From Prevotella sp. E13-27 (lineage in GTDB: Bacteria; Bacteroidota; Bacteroidia; Bacteroidales; Bacteroidaceae), in assembly GCF_023217965.1 (NCBI RefSeq), contig NZ_JALPSC010000001.1:1736001-1800000 (forward strand): DNA of 64,000 bases, given 5' to 3'. The position numbers were made by a program, and so were the translations under genes. Positions 43,803 through 52,740 of this stretch are shown in pieces. The stretch's first letter is position 1. Every line of letters begins with the position of its first letter. The notes beneath the pieces were generated by a model. That model did not search any database. It was not told the origin of the DNA and saw nothing but the letters and a program-made list of their open reading frames with translations.

Positions 43803-44786
43803 TTATATCTCCCAACCTACAGCGGAAGCACCGAGGACTGCTGCTGAGGCACCGTCGAGACCGCTGACGAGGAACTGCGCCTTGCCACGGAAGATAGGCA
43901 TCACATGTTGCTCGTATGATTCGCGTATGGGTTTCATGATAAGTTCTCCTGCTTTCACCATGCCTCCGAAGAAAATGAATGCCTCAGGAGATGAGAAAGC
44001 TGCGAAGTCTGCACAAGCCTCACCAAGCATCTTGCCAGTGAACTCGTATATCTCGTTGGCAAGTTCGTCGCCTTTGCCTGCTGCAATAGACACCTCGAGA
44101 GAAGTGATGTCTTCGGGCTTTATGTCGCGAAGTAGCGACGGACGTGTGGTCTTGGCAAGAAGCTCGCGGGCAGTGCGTGCAACACCAGTAGCTGAACAGT
44201 ATGCCTCAAGACAGCCTTTGCGACCGCAGCCACAGAGACGACCTTCCTCGCCGCGTACCATGGTGACATGGCCCAGCTCACCAGCAAAACCATCGCTGCC
44301 ATAGAGTAGCTGACCATTGACAACTATGCCTGAGCCTACGCCTGTGCCGAGGGTGATGACAATGAAGTTCTTCATGCCACGAGCAACGCCATAGACCATC
44401 TCGCCGAGAGCAGCTGCATTGGCATCGTTGGTCATTGCCACGGGGATACCACCAAGACGGTCGCTGAACATCTGAGCCAGGGGAACAATGCCGTTGTGAG
44501 CCCAAGGGAGGTTGGGCGCAAACTCGATAGTGCCTTTATAATAGTTCGCATTAGGAGCACCGATGCCCATTGCCTTGATTGTCTCAATGCCGCCAACTTG
44601 CTCAATGATTGGCTGTAGAGCGTTGATGCAAGCGTCAACATATGTTTCCGCGCTGTCAAAGCCGCCAGTCTTTATGGCTGTGGTGGCTTTTATCTCGCCA
44701 CGCGAATCAACAATGCCGAAAACAGAGTTCGTACCGCCAAGATCTAAGCCAATAACATATGGCTTCATGGTTGCTTGTGTATTCAT
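43803..44786 (-). CDS. ROK-family sugar kinase (glucokinase-like)
   Basis: 327 residues. It phosphorylates a hexose, probably glucose, in the cytoplasm. The N-terminal phosphate-binding motif GLDLGGTNSVFGIVD (about 14-28) and the ROK zinc-binding motif CGCGRKGCLEAYCSATG (about 182-198) are both present, with GTGVGSGIVVNGQLLYG before it. No DNA-binding domain is present, so it is an enzyme and not a ROK repressor. It is the first gene of a two-gene operon with manC. Substrate specificity within the ROK kinases (glucose, N-acetylmannosamine, fructose) cannot be settled by eye. Confidence 0.88.
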   Translation of the reverse strand: MNTQATMKPYVIGLDLGGTNSVFGIVDSRGEIKATTAIKTGGFDSAETYVDACINALQPIIEQVGGIETIKAMGIGAPNANYYKGTIEFAPNLPWAHNGIVPLAQMFSDRLGGIPVAMTNDANAAALGEMVYGVARGMKNFIVITLGTGVGSGIVVNGQLLYGSDGFAGELGHVTMVRGEEGRLCGCGRKGCLEAYCSATGVARTARELLAKTTRPSLLRDIKPEDITSLEVSIAAGKGDELANEIYEFTGKMLGEACADFAAFSSPEAFIFFGGMVKAGELIMKPIRESYEQHVMPIFRGKAQFLVSGLDGASAAVLGASAVGWEI

Positions 44787-44846
44787 AATAAGGTCGTTTT
44801 ATTTTAATTATTGATTATTGTGAGTTCCAAAAATTGATTGTGTCTG

Positions 44847-44854
44847 CAAAGATA
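44847..44854 (-). promoter_or_regulatory. Predicted -7 box for the ROK kinase-manC operon
   Basis: Minus-strand TATCTTTG followed by C, about 60 bp before the ATG at 44786. Confidence 0.6.
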
Positions 44855-44930
44855 ACAGAAAAATCTCTATTATTTTTCATTTTTTGCTATAAAAAATGTT
44901 TCTATAACAGTATTATCTTGTATTTTTTTG

Positions 44931-44938
44931 TATCTTTG
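44931..44938 (+). promoter_or_regulatory. Predicted -7 box for the cytidylate-kinase-like gene
   Basis: TATCTTTG followed by CG, 31 bp before the ATG at 44970. It is divergent from the promoter at 44847. Confidence 0.6.
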
Positions 44939-44969
44939 CGACAGAACAACTTATTAACTTTAAAACTAC

Positions 44970-45596
44970 ATGCTTATGAACAAGGAGGATAAATTTGTGA
45001 TTACGATAAGCAGACAGTTCGGTACAGGTGGTCATGAGATTGGTGTTGAACTGGCACGACGGCTTGGGGTTAAGTTGCTTGACAAGCAGATATTAAACGA
45101 GATGGCAAGCCGCTACTGCGTGGTTGAGGATGCTATGGAGCATATTGAGGCTCGCAATCCTCACTGGCGAGACGACTTCACGTCGTTCTACAGACAGTAT
45201 ATGGCAGGCGCCGAGTATAGCGGACAGGAGCAGGATCAGACATCGCACAAACTGTTTGATGCCCAGGCTGAGGTGATAAAGAAAATTGCGCGTGAGGAGT
45301 CATGTGTCATAATAGGACGCTGTGGCTTCCATATCTTCCGTAACCACCCAAATTGCCTGAAGATTTTCCTGCATGCTGACATGGACTGTCGCAAGAAGCG
45401 CATAGGCAGAAAGTATGACCTGCCTGAGAGCGACGCTGCGGCAATGATAGTGGATAACGACTATTCGCGTGAGCTATACACAAAGACTTATACAGGAAGT
45501 GAATGGCAGGATGCACGTAACTACGACCTGTCGCTGAATGTGAAGAAGTTTGGAGTGAACGGCGCGGTGGACTATATCATGAGTTGTATAGAATGA
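44970..45596 (+). CDS. Cytidylate kinase-like family protein
   Basis: 208 residues. It matches the cytidylate-kinase-like family (PF13189 type) common in Bacteroidetes and Firmicutes. The P-loop region reads ISRQFGTGGHEIG (about 13-25), and IIGRCGFHIF (about 113-122) and a lid-like Arg/Lys segment CRKKRIGRKYDLPESDA (about 138-154) are typical. It is not the canonical Cmk, and its substrate is unproven. The ATG at 44976 (residue 3) is an alternative start. The GH2 gene starts 40 bp downstream, so the two may be cotranscribed, although no functional link is evident. Confidence 0.8.
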   Translation: MLMNKEDKFVITISRQFGTGGHEIGVELARRLGVKLLDKQILNEMASRYCVVEDAMEHIEARNPHWRDDFTSFYRQYMAGAEYSGQEQDQTSHKLFDAQAEVIKKIAREESCVIIGRCGFHIFRNHPNCLKIFLHADMDCRKKRIGRKYDLPESDAAAMIVDNDYSRELYTKTYTGSEWQDARNYDLSLNVKKFGVNGAVDYIMSCIE

Positions 45597-45636
45597 ACAA
45601 CTTATATAAAGCATAAAAAGAAACTGATTTACTAAA

Positions 45637-48066
45637 ATGACAAAAAAAATCGTAATGGCGATAATGGCACTGGCGTGTGCCTCCTTCGCATGGGCTCAGC
45701 AGAGATCTGTTGAGTGTCTTAACTTCGGCTGGCGTTTCCATGAGGGCGATGTGCAGAATGCACAACAGAAAGACTTCAATGATGCAGGCTGGAGAGTGGT
45801 TAATGTGCCTCATGATTTCCAGATTGAGCAGCCGTGGGTGGCACCTGCTGCTGACGAGAAGGCAGACAATAGCGATGCGGCTGCCAACATAAAGAGCCGA
45901 CTGTCAAGCCGTGGCTTCAAAGAGATGGGCAAAGGATGGTATAGACTGCACATCACTCCTGCCGACTCACTCCGTGGTCGCAGGCTGCTGCTGCAGTTCG
46001 ATGGCATAATGTACACGGGCGATGTATATCTTAACGGTGAGCTCATAGGTGGTACAAACTATGGATATGTTGACTTCGAGATTGATGTAACAGGCAAGCT
46101 GAAGCTTGGAAAAGAGAACGTTATTGCCGTTATGGCAGACACACGCGACGCAAAGGCATCACGTTGGTACACAGGTGGCGGACTGTTCCGTAGTGTGCGT
46201 CTTGTGTCAACACCAAGTGATACATATTTCGAGCGCCATCCTCTTTATATTACTACGCGCGATAATAAATATGTGAACATTACTGCCGAGATAACGTTCC
46301 GTGGTCGTGACAGCAAGGCTGTGGCCGAGGTGCAGATTGTTGATCCACAAGGAAAAACCGTCTATGAAGGAAACACTGACGTTCAGCGTGGACGCATGGC
46401 ACGCACCTTTGAACTGCCGCTGAAAGAGATAACGATAGAGAATGCCCAGCTGTGGGACACCGATCATCCTAATCTTTATACAGCCGTGGTGAAGTTACGT
46501 CGTCCTAATGGCAGTCTGGCTGACGTGGCATGTTCGAAGTTCGGCATACGCACGGTGGAGATAGTTCCAGGCAAGGGACTGCTCCTTAATGGAAAGAAGG
46601 TGCTGTTACAAGGCTATGCCAACCACCACACTCTTGGTGCACTTGGCGCTGCTGCCTATCCACGAGCTATAGAGAAGCGCATACAGCTGATGAAGGAATA
46701 TGGAATGAACCATATCCGTACCAGTCATAATCCTTATAGCCGCGAGTTCATTGAACTTTGTGACAAATATGGAATGCTTGTCGTTGACGAGCTCTACGAC
46801 AAGTGGACACGTCAGCATACTGGCGGACGTGTGGACTTCACTGAACTGTGGCAGAAAAATATTCCTGAGTGGGTTAAGCGCGATCGTAACTCTCCGTCGG
46901 TTATAGCATGGAGCCTTGGCAACGAGTTGCAGCAGGATCCCAACCAGCCGTTCAATGATTTCGGAGTAACGATGTATAGGCTCATGCGTCCGTTGGTAGC
47001 CCGCTATGACTCCACGCGAAAGGTGACGGTGGCCATGCACCCTCGTTATCGTAACTGGGAGACTGACTCACTGCCGTGTAACCTCGCCATGGAGACCGAT
47101 TTCCAGTCATATAACTACCGTTACATGTATTTCCCCGGTGACGGCAAACGCTTCCCTTGGATGACATTCTATCAGAGTGAGGCTGCCGTGGCTGCCATGG
47201 GACAGAACTTCTTCGAGATGGAGCTTGACAAGGTGATGGGACTGGCTTACTGGGGCGCTATAGACTATCTTGGTGAGAGTCAAGGATGGCCGGCAAAGGG
47301 ATGGAACCAAGGTGTCTTCACCATTGACCTTGAGACAAAGCCAAAGGCATTCTACATGAAGAGTTTCTTTAAGCCTGACGAGCCAATGGTTCACATAGGT
47401 ATAATTGACAAGAAAGGCGACCAGATGTGGAATGGCGTGCAGACTGGTAACGACGGCATGAGCGACCACTGGCAGCGTGTTGAGGGACAGAAACTGTCAA
47501 TCGTTACCTATACAAATGCCGAGGAGGTGGAACTTCTCCTCAATGGAAAGAGCCTCGGTAAGCAGAAGAACGATGTGAAGAATGCTAAGATGCGCAACCA
47601 GATACGTTGGAACAATGTTGAGTATAAGCCAGGTCGTCTTGTCGCTATAGCCCGTAATGGTGGTAAGGAGGTGGCGCGTCACCAGATAGAGACAACAGGC
47701 GAGGCTGTGAGTCTCACAGCTGAGGCTGATAAGCCGATGGCAACAAAGAAGAATAAGAATGTGGCCAAGTGGAACGCTGACGGCATGGACCTGCAGCATG
47801 TGCGCATAGTGGCTGTCGATAAGAAGGGACGCCGTGTGCCAATGGCACAGCAGGAGGTGACGTTCAGTGTTGACGGACCTGCAGAGATTGTTGGTGTCAT
47901 CAATGGTGACATAAACTCCAACGAGATGACCGTTGGCAACAAACGTTCATTGTATAATGGCGTGTGTACCGTCATCTTGCGCTCTAAGCAAGAGCCAGGC
48001 AAGGTGACACTCAAAGCCAGCGCCGACAAACTGAAACCGGTTTCAGTCAAATTGATGACAGAATAA
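45637..48066 (+). CDS. GH2-family beta-galactosidase-like hydrolase
   Basis: 809 residues with a signal peptide (about 1-20), so it should be periplasmic or surface located. GH2 architecture is complete: a sugar-binding jelly roll (about 25-190), an Ig-like domain (about 195-305), a TIM barrel (about 308-590) and C-terminal beta-domains (about 610-690 DUF4982-like and 715-805 invasin/Big-like). The acid/base is E430 in WSLGNEL, and the likely nucleophile is E515 in FYQSEAA. The HNPYS and VVDELYDKW motifs are conserved in GH2 barrels. Family members act on beta-galactosides, beta-glucuronides or beta-mannosides, so the substrate is open. It is followed by a palindromic repeat that probably serves as terminator. 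Confidence 0.88.
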   Translation: MTKKIVMAIMALACASFAWAQQRSVECLNFGWRFHEGDVQNAQQKDFNDAGWRVVNVPHDFQIEQPWVAPAADEKADNSDAAANIKSRLSSRGFKEMGKGWYRLHITPADSLRGRRLLLQFDGIMYTGDVYLNGELIGGTNYGYVDFEIDVTGKLKLGKENVIAVMADTRDAKASRWYTGGGLFRSVRLVSTPSDTYFERHPLYITTRDNKYVNITAEITFRGRDSKAVAEVQIVDPQGKTVYEGNTDVQRGRMARTFELPLKEITIENAQLWDTDHPNLYTAVVKLRRPNGSLADVACSKFGIRTVEIVPGKGLLLNGKKVLLQGYANHHTLGALGAAAYPRAIEKRIQLMKEYGMNHIRTSHNPYSREFIELCDKYGMLVVDELYDKWTRQHTGGRVDFTELWQKNIPEWVKRDRNSPSVIAWSLGNELQQDPNQPFNDFGVTMYRLMRPLVARYDSTRKVTVAMHPRYRNWETDSLPCNLAMETDFQSYNYRYMYFPGDGKRFPWMTFYQSEAAVAAMGQNFFEMELDKVMGLAYWGAIDYLGESQGWPAKGWNQGVFTIDLETKPKAFYMKSFFKPDEPMVHIGIIDKKGDQMWNGVQTGNDGMSDHWQRVEGQKLSIVTYTNAEEVELLLNGKSLGKQKNDVKNAKMRNQIRWNNVEYKPGRLVAIARNGGKEVARHQIETTGEAVSLTAEADKPMATKKNKNVAKWNADGMDLQHVRIVAVDKKGRRVPMAQQEVTFSVDGPAEIVGVINGDINSNEMTVGNKRSLYNGVCTVILRSKQEPGKVTLKASADKLKPVSVKLMTE

Positions 48067-48115
48067 TTGAGAATGGAGAGAAGGGCGTATTAAGACACAA
48101 GAGTTCTTTTTAAAA

Positions 48116-48199
48116 CAACGGATTACACGGATTTTACGGATTCTCCAAGTTACTGATTATCAGTTTGGCTTAAATCCGTGAAATCCGTGTAATCCGTTG
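48116..48199. repeat. 27-bp palindrome with 9-nt periodic arms
   Basis: Arms 48116-48142 and 48173-48199 (units CGGATTACA, CGGATTTTA, CGGATT) pair with a single T-G wobble. The 30-nt loop contains ACTGA-TTA-TCAGT. It lies between convergent GH2 and ACT genes and probably ends both transcripts. It has the same 9-nt logic as the palindromes at 1591 and 6254, with CGGATT in place of CAGATT. Confidence 0.8.
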
Positions 48200-48223
48200 T
48201 GTTTAATTATTATACATCCTCTT

Positions 48224-48649
48224 TTAGAGCTTGTACAAGTCGTTCGCTGCCATGAGTTCAACCTTCATTTCAGAGAGGATGCGGTCGCACTCCTCGAGAT
48301 CGGTAGGACGTATGACAACATGGGCGACATCGCCGTTGGCAAATGAGTACATGTACTCGATGAAGACACCCTTTTCAGAGAGCTTCTTAAGCACTATGGC
48401 AAGTGAACCGCTGATGTTCGGACATACGAAACCGATAACATCTGTGATTTTTACTGCAAAATGCTTTTCTTTCAAGACGGCATAGGCCTTCTCCGGATCG
48501 CTGACTATACAGCGGAGAATGCCGAAGTCGCTGTTGTCGGCAATACTCATGGCAGAGAGGTTGATGCCAGCCTCACCAAGAATCTCGGTCACCTCGTTAA
48601 GACGACCAGACTTGTTTTCAAGGAAAATAGATAATTGTTTTGCTAACAT
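48224..48649 (-). CDS. Tandem ACT-domain regulatory protein
   Basis: 141 residues made of two ACT domains (about 4-70 and 72-138), with LENKSGRLNEVTEILGEAGINLSAMSIAD at the start of the first. ACT domains bind amino acids and regulate enzymes of amino acid metabolism. Stand-alone tandem ACT proteins are often encoded beside phenylacetate-CoA ligase genes, as here (97 bp after the paaK-like gene). The ligand is unknown, with aromatic amino acids a reasonable guess. It is the last gene of the minus-strand run that begins with thrA. Confidence 0.85.
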   Translation of the reverse strand: MLAKQLSIFLENKSGRLNEVTEILGEAGINLSAMSIADNSDFGILRCIVSDPEKAYAVLKEKHFAVKITDVIGFVCPNISGSLAIVLKKLSEKGVFIEYMYSFANGDVAHVVIRPTDLEECDRILSEMKVELMAANDLYKL

Positions 48650-48684
48650 AATTATTAAAGGTTTTATTGGGTTACCGTGATAAT

Positions 48685-48735
48685 GATTAAACGATTATTC
48701 GATTAAACGATTATTCGATTAAACGATTAAACGAC
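48685..48735. repeat. Short tandem repeat between paaK-like and ACT genes
   Basis: GATTAAACGATTATTC occurs twice in tandem (48685, 48701), followed by shorter GATTAAAC units. It is a simple-sequence stretch in a 97-bp gap and could vary in copy number. Confidence 0.7.
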
Positions 48736-48746
48736 AAAACGATGCT

Positions 48747-50048
48747 TTACTTAAACTGTCGCTTGTCGATGACGCGCTTGGCCTTGCCTTCGCTTCGCTC
48801 AATGCTCTTCGGCTCAGCCAGCTTGACCTTGAAGCCGAGACCGATGACTGAGCGCAGTTCAGCCTCAAGTTTCTTCTGAATACCGACCATCTGTCCCATC
48901 TCGTCAGTGAAGTATTCTTCCTTAACCTCCACGCGCAGTTCACAGGTGTCGGTGTTGTTGACACGGTCAACGGTAAGCATGAAGTGGGGCTCGAATTCTG
49001 GAACACTGAGGATGACAGCCTCAATCTGTGATGGGAATACATTGACGCCGCGAATGATGAGCATGTCATCGCAGCGACCGAGTATGCGGTCCATGCGTAC
49101 CAGCGTTCTGCCGCATGAACACTTGTCATAGTGAAGAGCTGTGAGGTCGTGGGTGCGATAACGAAGCAGTGGCATGCCCTCTTTCGTGAGATGGGTAAAC
49201 GTCAGCTCGCCAAGTGTACCCTCAGGAAGTGGCTCTCCAGTCTGCGGGTCGAGAATCTCAGGATAGAAATAGTCTTCGTTGAGGTGGGTGCCATGCTGAC
49301 ACTCGCACTCATAGCCTACGCCAGGACCGGCAATCTCTGATAGACCGTAGATGTCATAGGCTTTGATGCCTAAAGATGACTCAAGTTTGGTACGCATCTC
49401 TTCAGTCCATGGCTCGGCACCGAAGGCACCGACGCGAAGTTTGAACTCATCGCGCTGCCATTCGCACTCTTGAAGAGCTTCGCCGAGGAATAGTCCGTAG
49501 CTTGGGGTGCAGCAGAGAATGGTTGTGCCGAAGTCGTGCATCAGTGTTATCTGTTTCTGAGTGTTGCCGCTGGAGATAGGTATCACGCTTGCTCCGATGT
49601 TTGTTGCACCATCATGAGCGCCAAGTCCGCCAGTGAACAGTCCATAGCCATAAGCAATCTGGAAGATGTCGTCTTTCGTTGCGCCATAAGCAGTGAAGGC
49701 GCGTGATATAGCCTCTGACCACATGGCAAGGTCCTTGCGAGTGTAGAGCACTACCACAGGCTTGCCTGTAGTTCCGCTGGAAGCATGGATACGAACTATC
49801 TGACTCATTGGCACGGCTGCCAGTCCGAAGGGGTAGTTGTCGCGCAGGTCGAGTTTGTTGGTGAATGGTAGCTTGACAATATCATCAATGCTCTTGATGT
49901 CGCCAGGCTCGAGTCCCATCTCCTGAAACTTTTTGCGGTAGAAGGGTGTGTTGTGATAGACATACTCTGCCATCTTGACAAGACGGCGGCTTTGCAGTTC
50001 GCGAAGTTGTTCGCGGTCCATGCACTCAATGCTCGGATTCCAAATCAT
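48747..50048 (-). CDS. Phenylacetate-CoA ligase-like AMP-forming ligase
   Basis: 433 residues, the usual length of PaaK. It activates an aryl acid (phenylacetate or a relative such as indoleacetate) to its CoA thioester with ATP. The AMP-binding motif HASSGTTGKPVVVLYT is at about 89-104, IYGLSEIAGPG at about 234-244 and the C-terminal hinge YRTHDLTALHYD near 296-307. In gut Bacteroidales, PaaK-like enzymes usually appear with indolepyruvate oxidoreductase genes and serve aromatic amino acid fermentation or salvage. Those partner genes are not in the window. It is 23 bp after thrC in an apparent operon. Confidence 0.88.
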   Translation of the reverse strand: MIWNPSIECMDREQLRELQSRRLVKMAEYVYHNTPFYRKKFQEMGLEPGDIKSIDDIVKLPFTNKLDLRDNYPFGLAAVPMSQIVRIHASSGTTGKPVVVLYTRKDLAMWSEAISRAFTAYGATKDDIFQIAYGYGLFTGGLGAHDGATNIGASVIPISSGNTQKQITLMHDFGTTILCCTPSYGLFLGEALQECEWQRDEFKLRVGAFGAEPWTEEMRTKLESSLGIKAYDIYGLSEIAGPGVGYECECQHGTHLNEDYFYPEILDPQTGEPLPEGTLGELTFTHLTKEGMPLLRYRTHDLTALHYDKCSCGRTLVRMDRILGRCDDMLIIRGVNVFPSQIEAVILSVPEFEPHFMLTVDRVNNTDTCELRVEVKEEYFTDEMGQMVGIQKKLEAELRSVIGLGFKVKLAEPKSIERSEGKAKRVIDKRQFK

Positions 50049-50071
50049 AAGTTTAGTTTTGATGTGTTGTG

Positions 50072-51445
50072 TTATTGTTTAAGAAGATATTCCTTGAAGT
50101 CCGCAAATTCTTTTGTCATCGGGATGCTCTGCTTGGTACCTTTCATGAAGGCCTGCAGACGCTCGGGAATCTCAACATCGATGCCGAGAATCTCGTCAAC
50201 CTTCTCTTTGAACTTCGCAGGGTGGGCTGTCTCACAGAAGATGCCTATCTCTCCTGGTTTCAACTGCTCCTCTAAGGCGCGATAGCCGCATGCTCCGTGT
50301 GGGTCGAGAACGTATCCTGTTTCGGCATAACACTTGCGCATGGTCTCTTTTATCTGTTCGTCGCTATAGGTTGCACCGCTGATTAGGCTTGTTATGCGGC
50401 GGTGGGTCTCTTCGGAAGAAAGCTTGCCATTCTCACTATAGAGGTTGATGATACGAGCAAAGTTGCTTGGGTCGCCCACATCCATCGCGTTTGCCAGTGT
50501 CTGTTTCGATGGCTTCGGCTCGTATTTGCCTGTCTGCAGGTAGTTATAGAAGATATCGTTTGCGTTGTTGGCAGCAATGAAACGGCTGACGGGAAGACCC
50601 ATCTGATGACCGAACAGGGCTGCACAGATGTTTCCGAAGTTGCCGGAAGGAACACACATGACAAGCTGAGAGTCCTTAGCGTTTGATACGGCGTTGAAAC
50701 GCGCTACTGCATTAAAGTAGTAGAATGCCTGTGGCAGGAAACGTGCTACGTTTATGCTGTTTGCTGAGGTGAGCATCATGTGACGGTTCAGTTCTTCATC
50801 CATGAAGGCGCTCTTAACCAGTCGCTGGCAGTCGTCAAACACACCATCTACCTCAATGGCGGTGATGTTCTTGCCCAGTGTGGTGAACTGACATTCCTGT
50901 ATGGGACTTACCTTCCCCTTAGGATAGAGCACATAAACATGGATGCCATCAACGCCAAGGAAACCGTTGGCCACTGCAGAACCGGTGTCGCCAGAGGTGG
51001 CTACAAGGACATTGACGGTGGAGGGGACTGCGACGGTGTCGCAGTTTACTGAACCGTTGTGGCTTACTGAACCATTGCGAAGGAAGTACTGCAATAGGCG
51101 CGCCATGAACCTTGCACCAACATCCTTGAATGCCAAGGTGGGACCGTGGAAGAGCTCAAGAACGTAGATGTTGTCTTTGATTTTCTTTATAGGGCAGTCG
51201 AACTGCAGGGTGTCATAGACGAGGTCTTGCAGTGCATCGCCATCGACGTCCTCGCCGAAGAACGCATCAGCCACTGTGTAGGCGATGTCCTGAAATTTCA
51301 TGTCTGCCATGTCATCGAAGAATGCCTGTGGCAACTTATTTATACGTTCAGACATATAAAGACCGCGGTCTTCAGCCAGTCCCTTTACTACTGCCTTCTG
51401 CAGGTCGGCTATGGGAGCCTTTCCGTTTGTGCTATAGTATTGCAT
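50072..51445 (-). CDS. thrC: Threonine synthase
   Basis: 457 residues, the long fold-type II class. A PLP enzyme that converts O-phosphohomoserine to threonine in the cytoplasm, the last step of the pathway. The PLP-lysine motif LAFKDVGARFMARLL lies near 110-124, the phosphate-binding SGDTGSAVANGF near 154-165, and the N-terminal motif MQYYSTNGKAP fits the family. It is third in the thrA, apgM-like, thrC order, 46 bp after the previous gene. Confidence 0.95.
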   Translation of the reverse strand: MQYYSTNGKAPIADLQKAVVKGLAEDRGLYMSERINKLPQAFFDDMADMKFQDIAYTVADAFFGEDVDGDALQDLVYDTLQFDCPIKKIKDNIYVLELFHGPTLAFKDVGARFMARLLQYFLRNGSVSHNGSVNCDTVAVPSTVNVLVATSGDTGSAVANGFLGVDGIHVYVLYPKGKVSPIQECQFTTLGKNITAIEVDGVFDDCQRLVKSAFMDEELNRHMMLTSANSINVARFLPQAFYYFNAVARFNAVSNAKDSQLVMCVPSGNFGNICAALFGHQMGLPVSRFIAANNANDIFYNYLQTGKYEPKPSKQTLANAMDVGDPSNFARIINLYSENGKLSSEETHRRITSLISGATYSDEQIKETMRKCYAETGYVLDPHGACGYRALEEQLKPGEIGIFCETAHPAKFKEKVDEILGIDVEIPERLQAFMKGTKQSIPMTKEFADFKEYLLKQ

Positions 51446-51491
51446 ATTGTGTCAGATTTGAAATCAGCTTTAGATTTTGTTTGAACTTGGT

Positions 51492-52739
51492 TTATTGTAT
51501 CTTCATCAGTGTCTGCATGAACTCATTAAGGCGCAGCAGGCCATAACCACCGTTTGTGCACGACACTTCATCGTAGTGTTCAACATCATCTGGCTCTATA
51601 CCATTATAATATATAATAAAAGGTACAGGCTCGTTGACGTGGATACGCATCTCTACTGGGGTGGGGTGATCGGGGAGTACGGCAATGCATACTGGCTCAC
51701 TCATTAGCTTCGTAGCTTCAACGATTGGCTTTATCAGCCGTTGGTCGAGGTAGTTTATTGCACGCAACTTCAGTTCGAGGTCACCGTCATGGCCTGCCTC
51801 GTCGGTAGCCTCTACGTGTACAAAGACGAAGTCGTCCTTTTTCAGTGCCTCAATAGCTGCCTGTGCCTTACCTTCATAGTTGGTGTCGGCAAGACCGGTA
51901 GCACCGGGAACTTTGATGATGCGCAGACCTGCGTATTTACCTATGCCCTGGATGAGGTCCACGGCAGAGATGACAGCACCTGTCTTTACCTGTGGGTATT
52001 GTTCCATCAGTGTTTTCATCGAAGGACGATAGCCGCCAGACCATGGCCAGATGCTGTTTGCCTGGCGTTCACACTGGGCTGCTTTCTCCAGGTTGTAAGC
52101 GTGGCGTGGGAGCAGTTCCTGAGAACGCAGAATGAGTTTGTTGATCAGCTCTACGGTTTCTTCAGCTTCGTGCTCATAGCCTTTCTCAGCAGTGACGAGA
52201 AGAGGTTTCCATTCTTCGTTTGGATGGTCGTGAGGAGGATTGCAGACAATGTGTTTCGATCCGCCCTTGATGATGAGCAGGTGTCGGTACTGTATGCCGC
52301 AGATGAACTTCACACGTTCGAAGCCCGCCTCTTCGTTTATGGGGCGCGCCAGCGTTTCGTTAAGATAGTCGATGAGTTTGCGGGCATCTTCGGTCTGAAG
52401 GTTACCACCGTTGTGGGTTATGATTTTTCCATCCTCAAGGGTTATGATGTTACAGCGTATAGCGAAGTCGTCAGGCTGCATGTCATAGCCTATGGATGCT
52501 GCCTCCAGCGGACCGCGTCCTTCATATACCTTGTTAAGGTCATAGCCGAGTATGGCTGTGTTTGCCACTTCGCTGCCAGGGGGAAAGCCTTCGGGCACGG
52601 TGATGAGGCGACCTGTGCGTCCGTTCTTTGCCAACATGTCCATCACAGGCTTGTCGGCATACTGCAGAAGTGTCTTACCACCCAGTCGCTCCACGGCGTG
52701 ATCGGCCATTCCGTCACCAAGTATTATAATATGTTTCAT
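51492..52739 (-). CDS. ApgM-type alkaline-phosphatase-superfamily protein, probable homoserine kinase
   Basis: 415 residues. By sequence it belongs to the cofactor-independent phosphoglycerate mutase family of the archaeal (ApgM) type. The metal-binding starts IILGDGMADHAVERLGGKT (about 4-22) and VHVEATDEAGHDGDLELK (about 304-321) are present. It lies one base after thrA and 46 bp before thrC, where ThrB would be expected, and no GHMP-type thrB is seen in the window. Homologues in this position in Bacteroides and Desulfovibrio have been shown genetically to act as homoserine kinase, as I recall. The assignment here rests on synteny. Confidence 0.85.
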   Translation of the reverse strand: MKHIIILGDGMADHAVERLGGKTLLQYADKPVMDMLAKNGRTGRLITVPEGFPPGSEVANTAILGYDLNKVYEGRGPLEAASIGYDMQPDDFAIRCNIITLEDGKIITHNGGNLQTEDARKLIDYLNETLARPINEEAGFERVKFICGIQYRHLLIIKGGSKHIVCNPPHDHPNEEWKPLLVTAEKGYEHEAEETVELINKLILRSQELLPRHAYNLEKAAQCERQANSIWPWSGGYRPSMKTLMEQYPQVKTGAVISAVDLIQGIGKYAGLRIIKVPGATGLADTNYEGKAQAAIEALKKDDFVFVHVEATDEAGHDGDLELKLRAINYLDQRLIKPIVEATKLMSEPVCIAVLPDHPTPVEMRIHVNEPVPFIIYYNGIEPDDVEHYDEVSCTNGGYGLLRLNEFMQTLMKIQ

Positions 52740-52740
52740 A

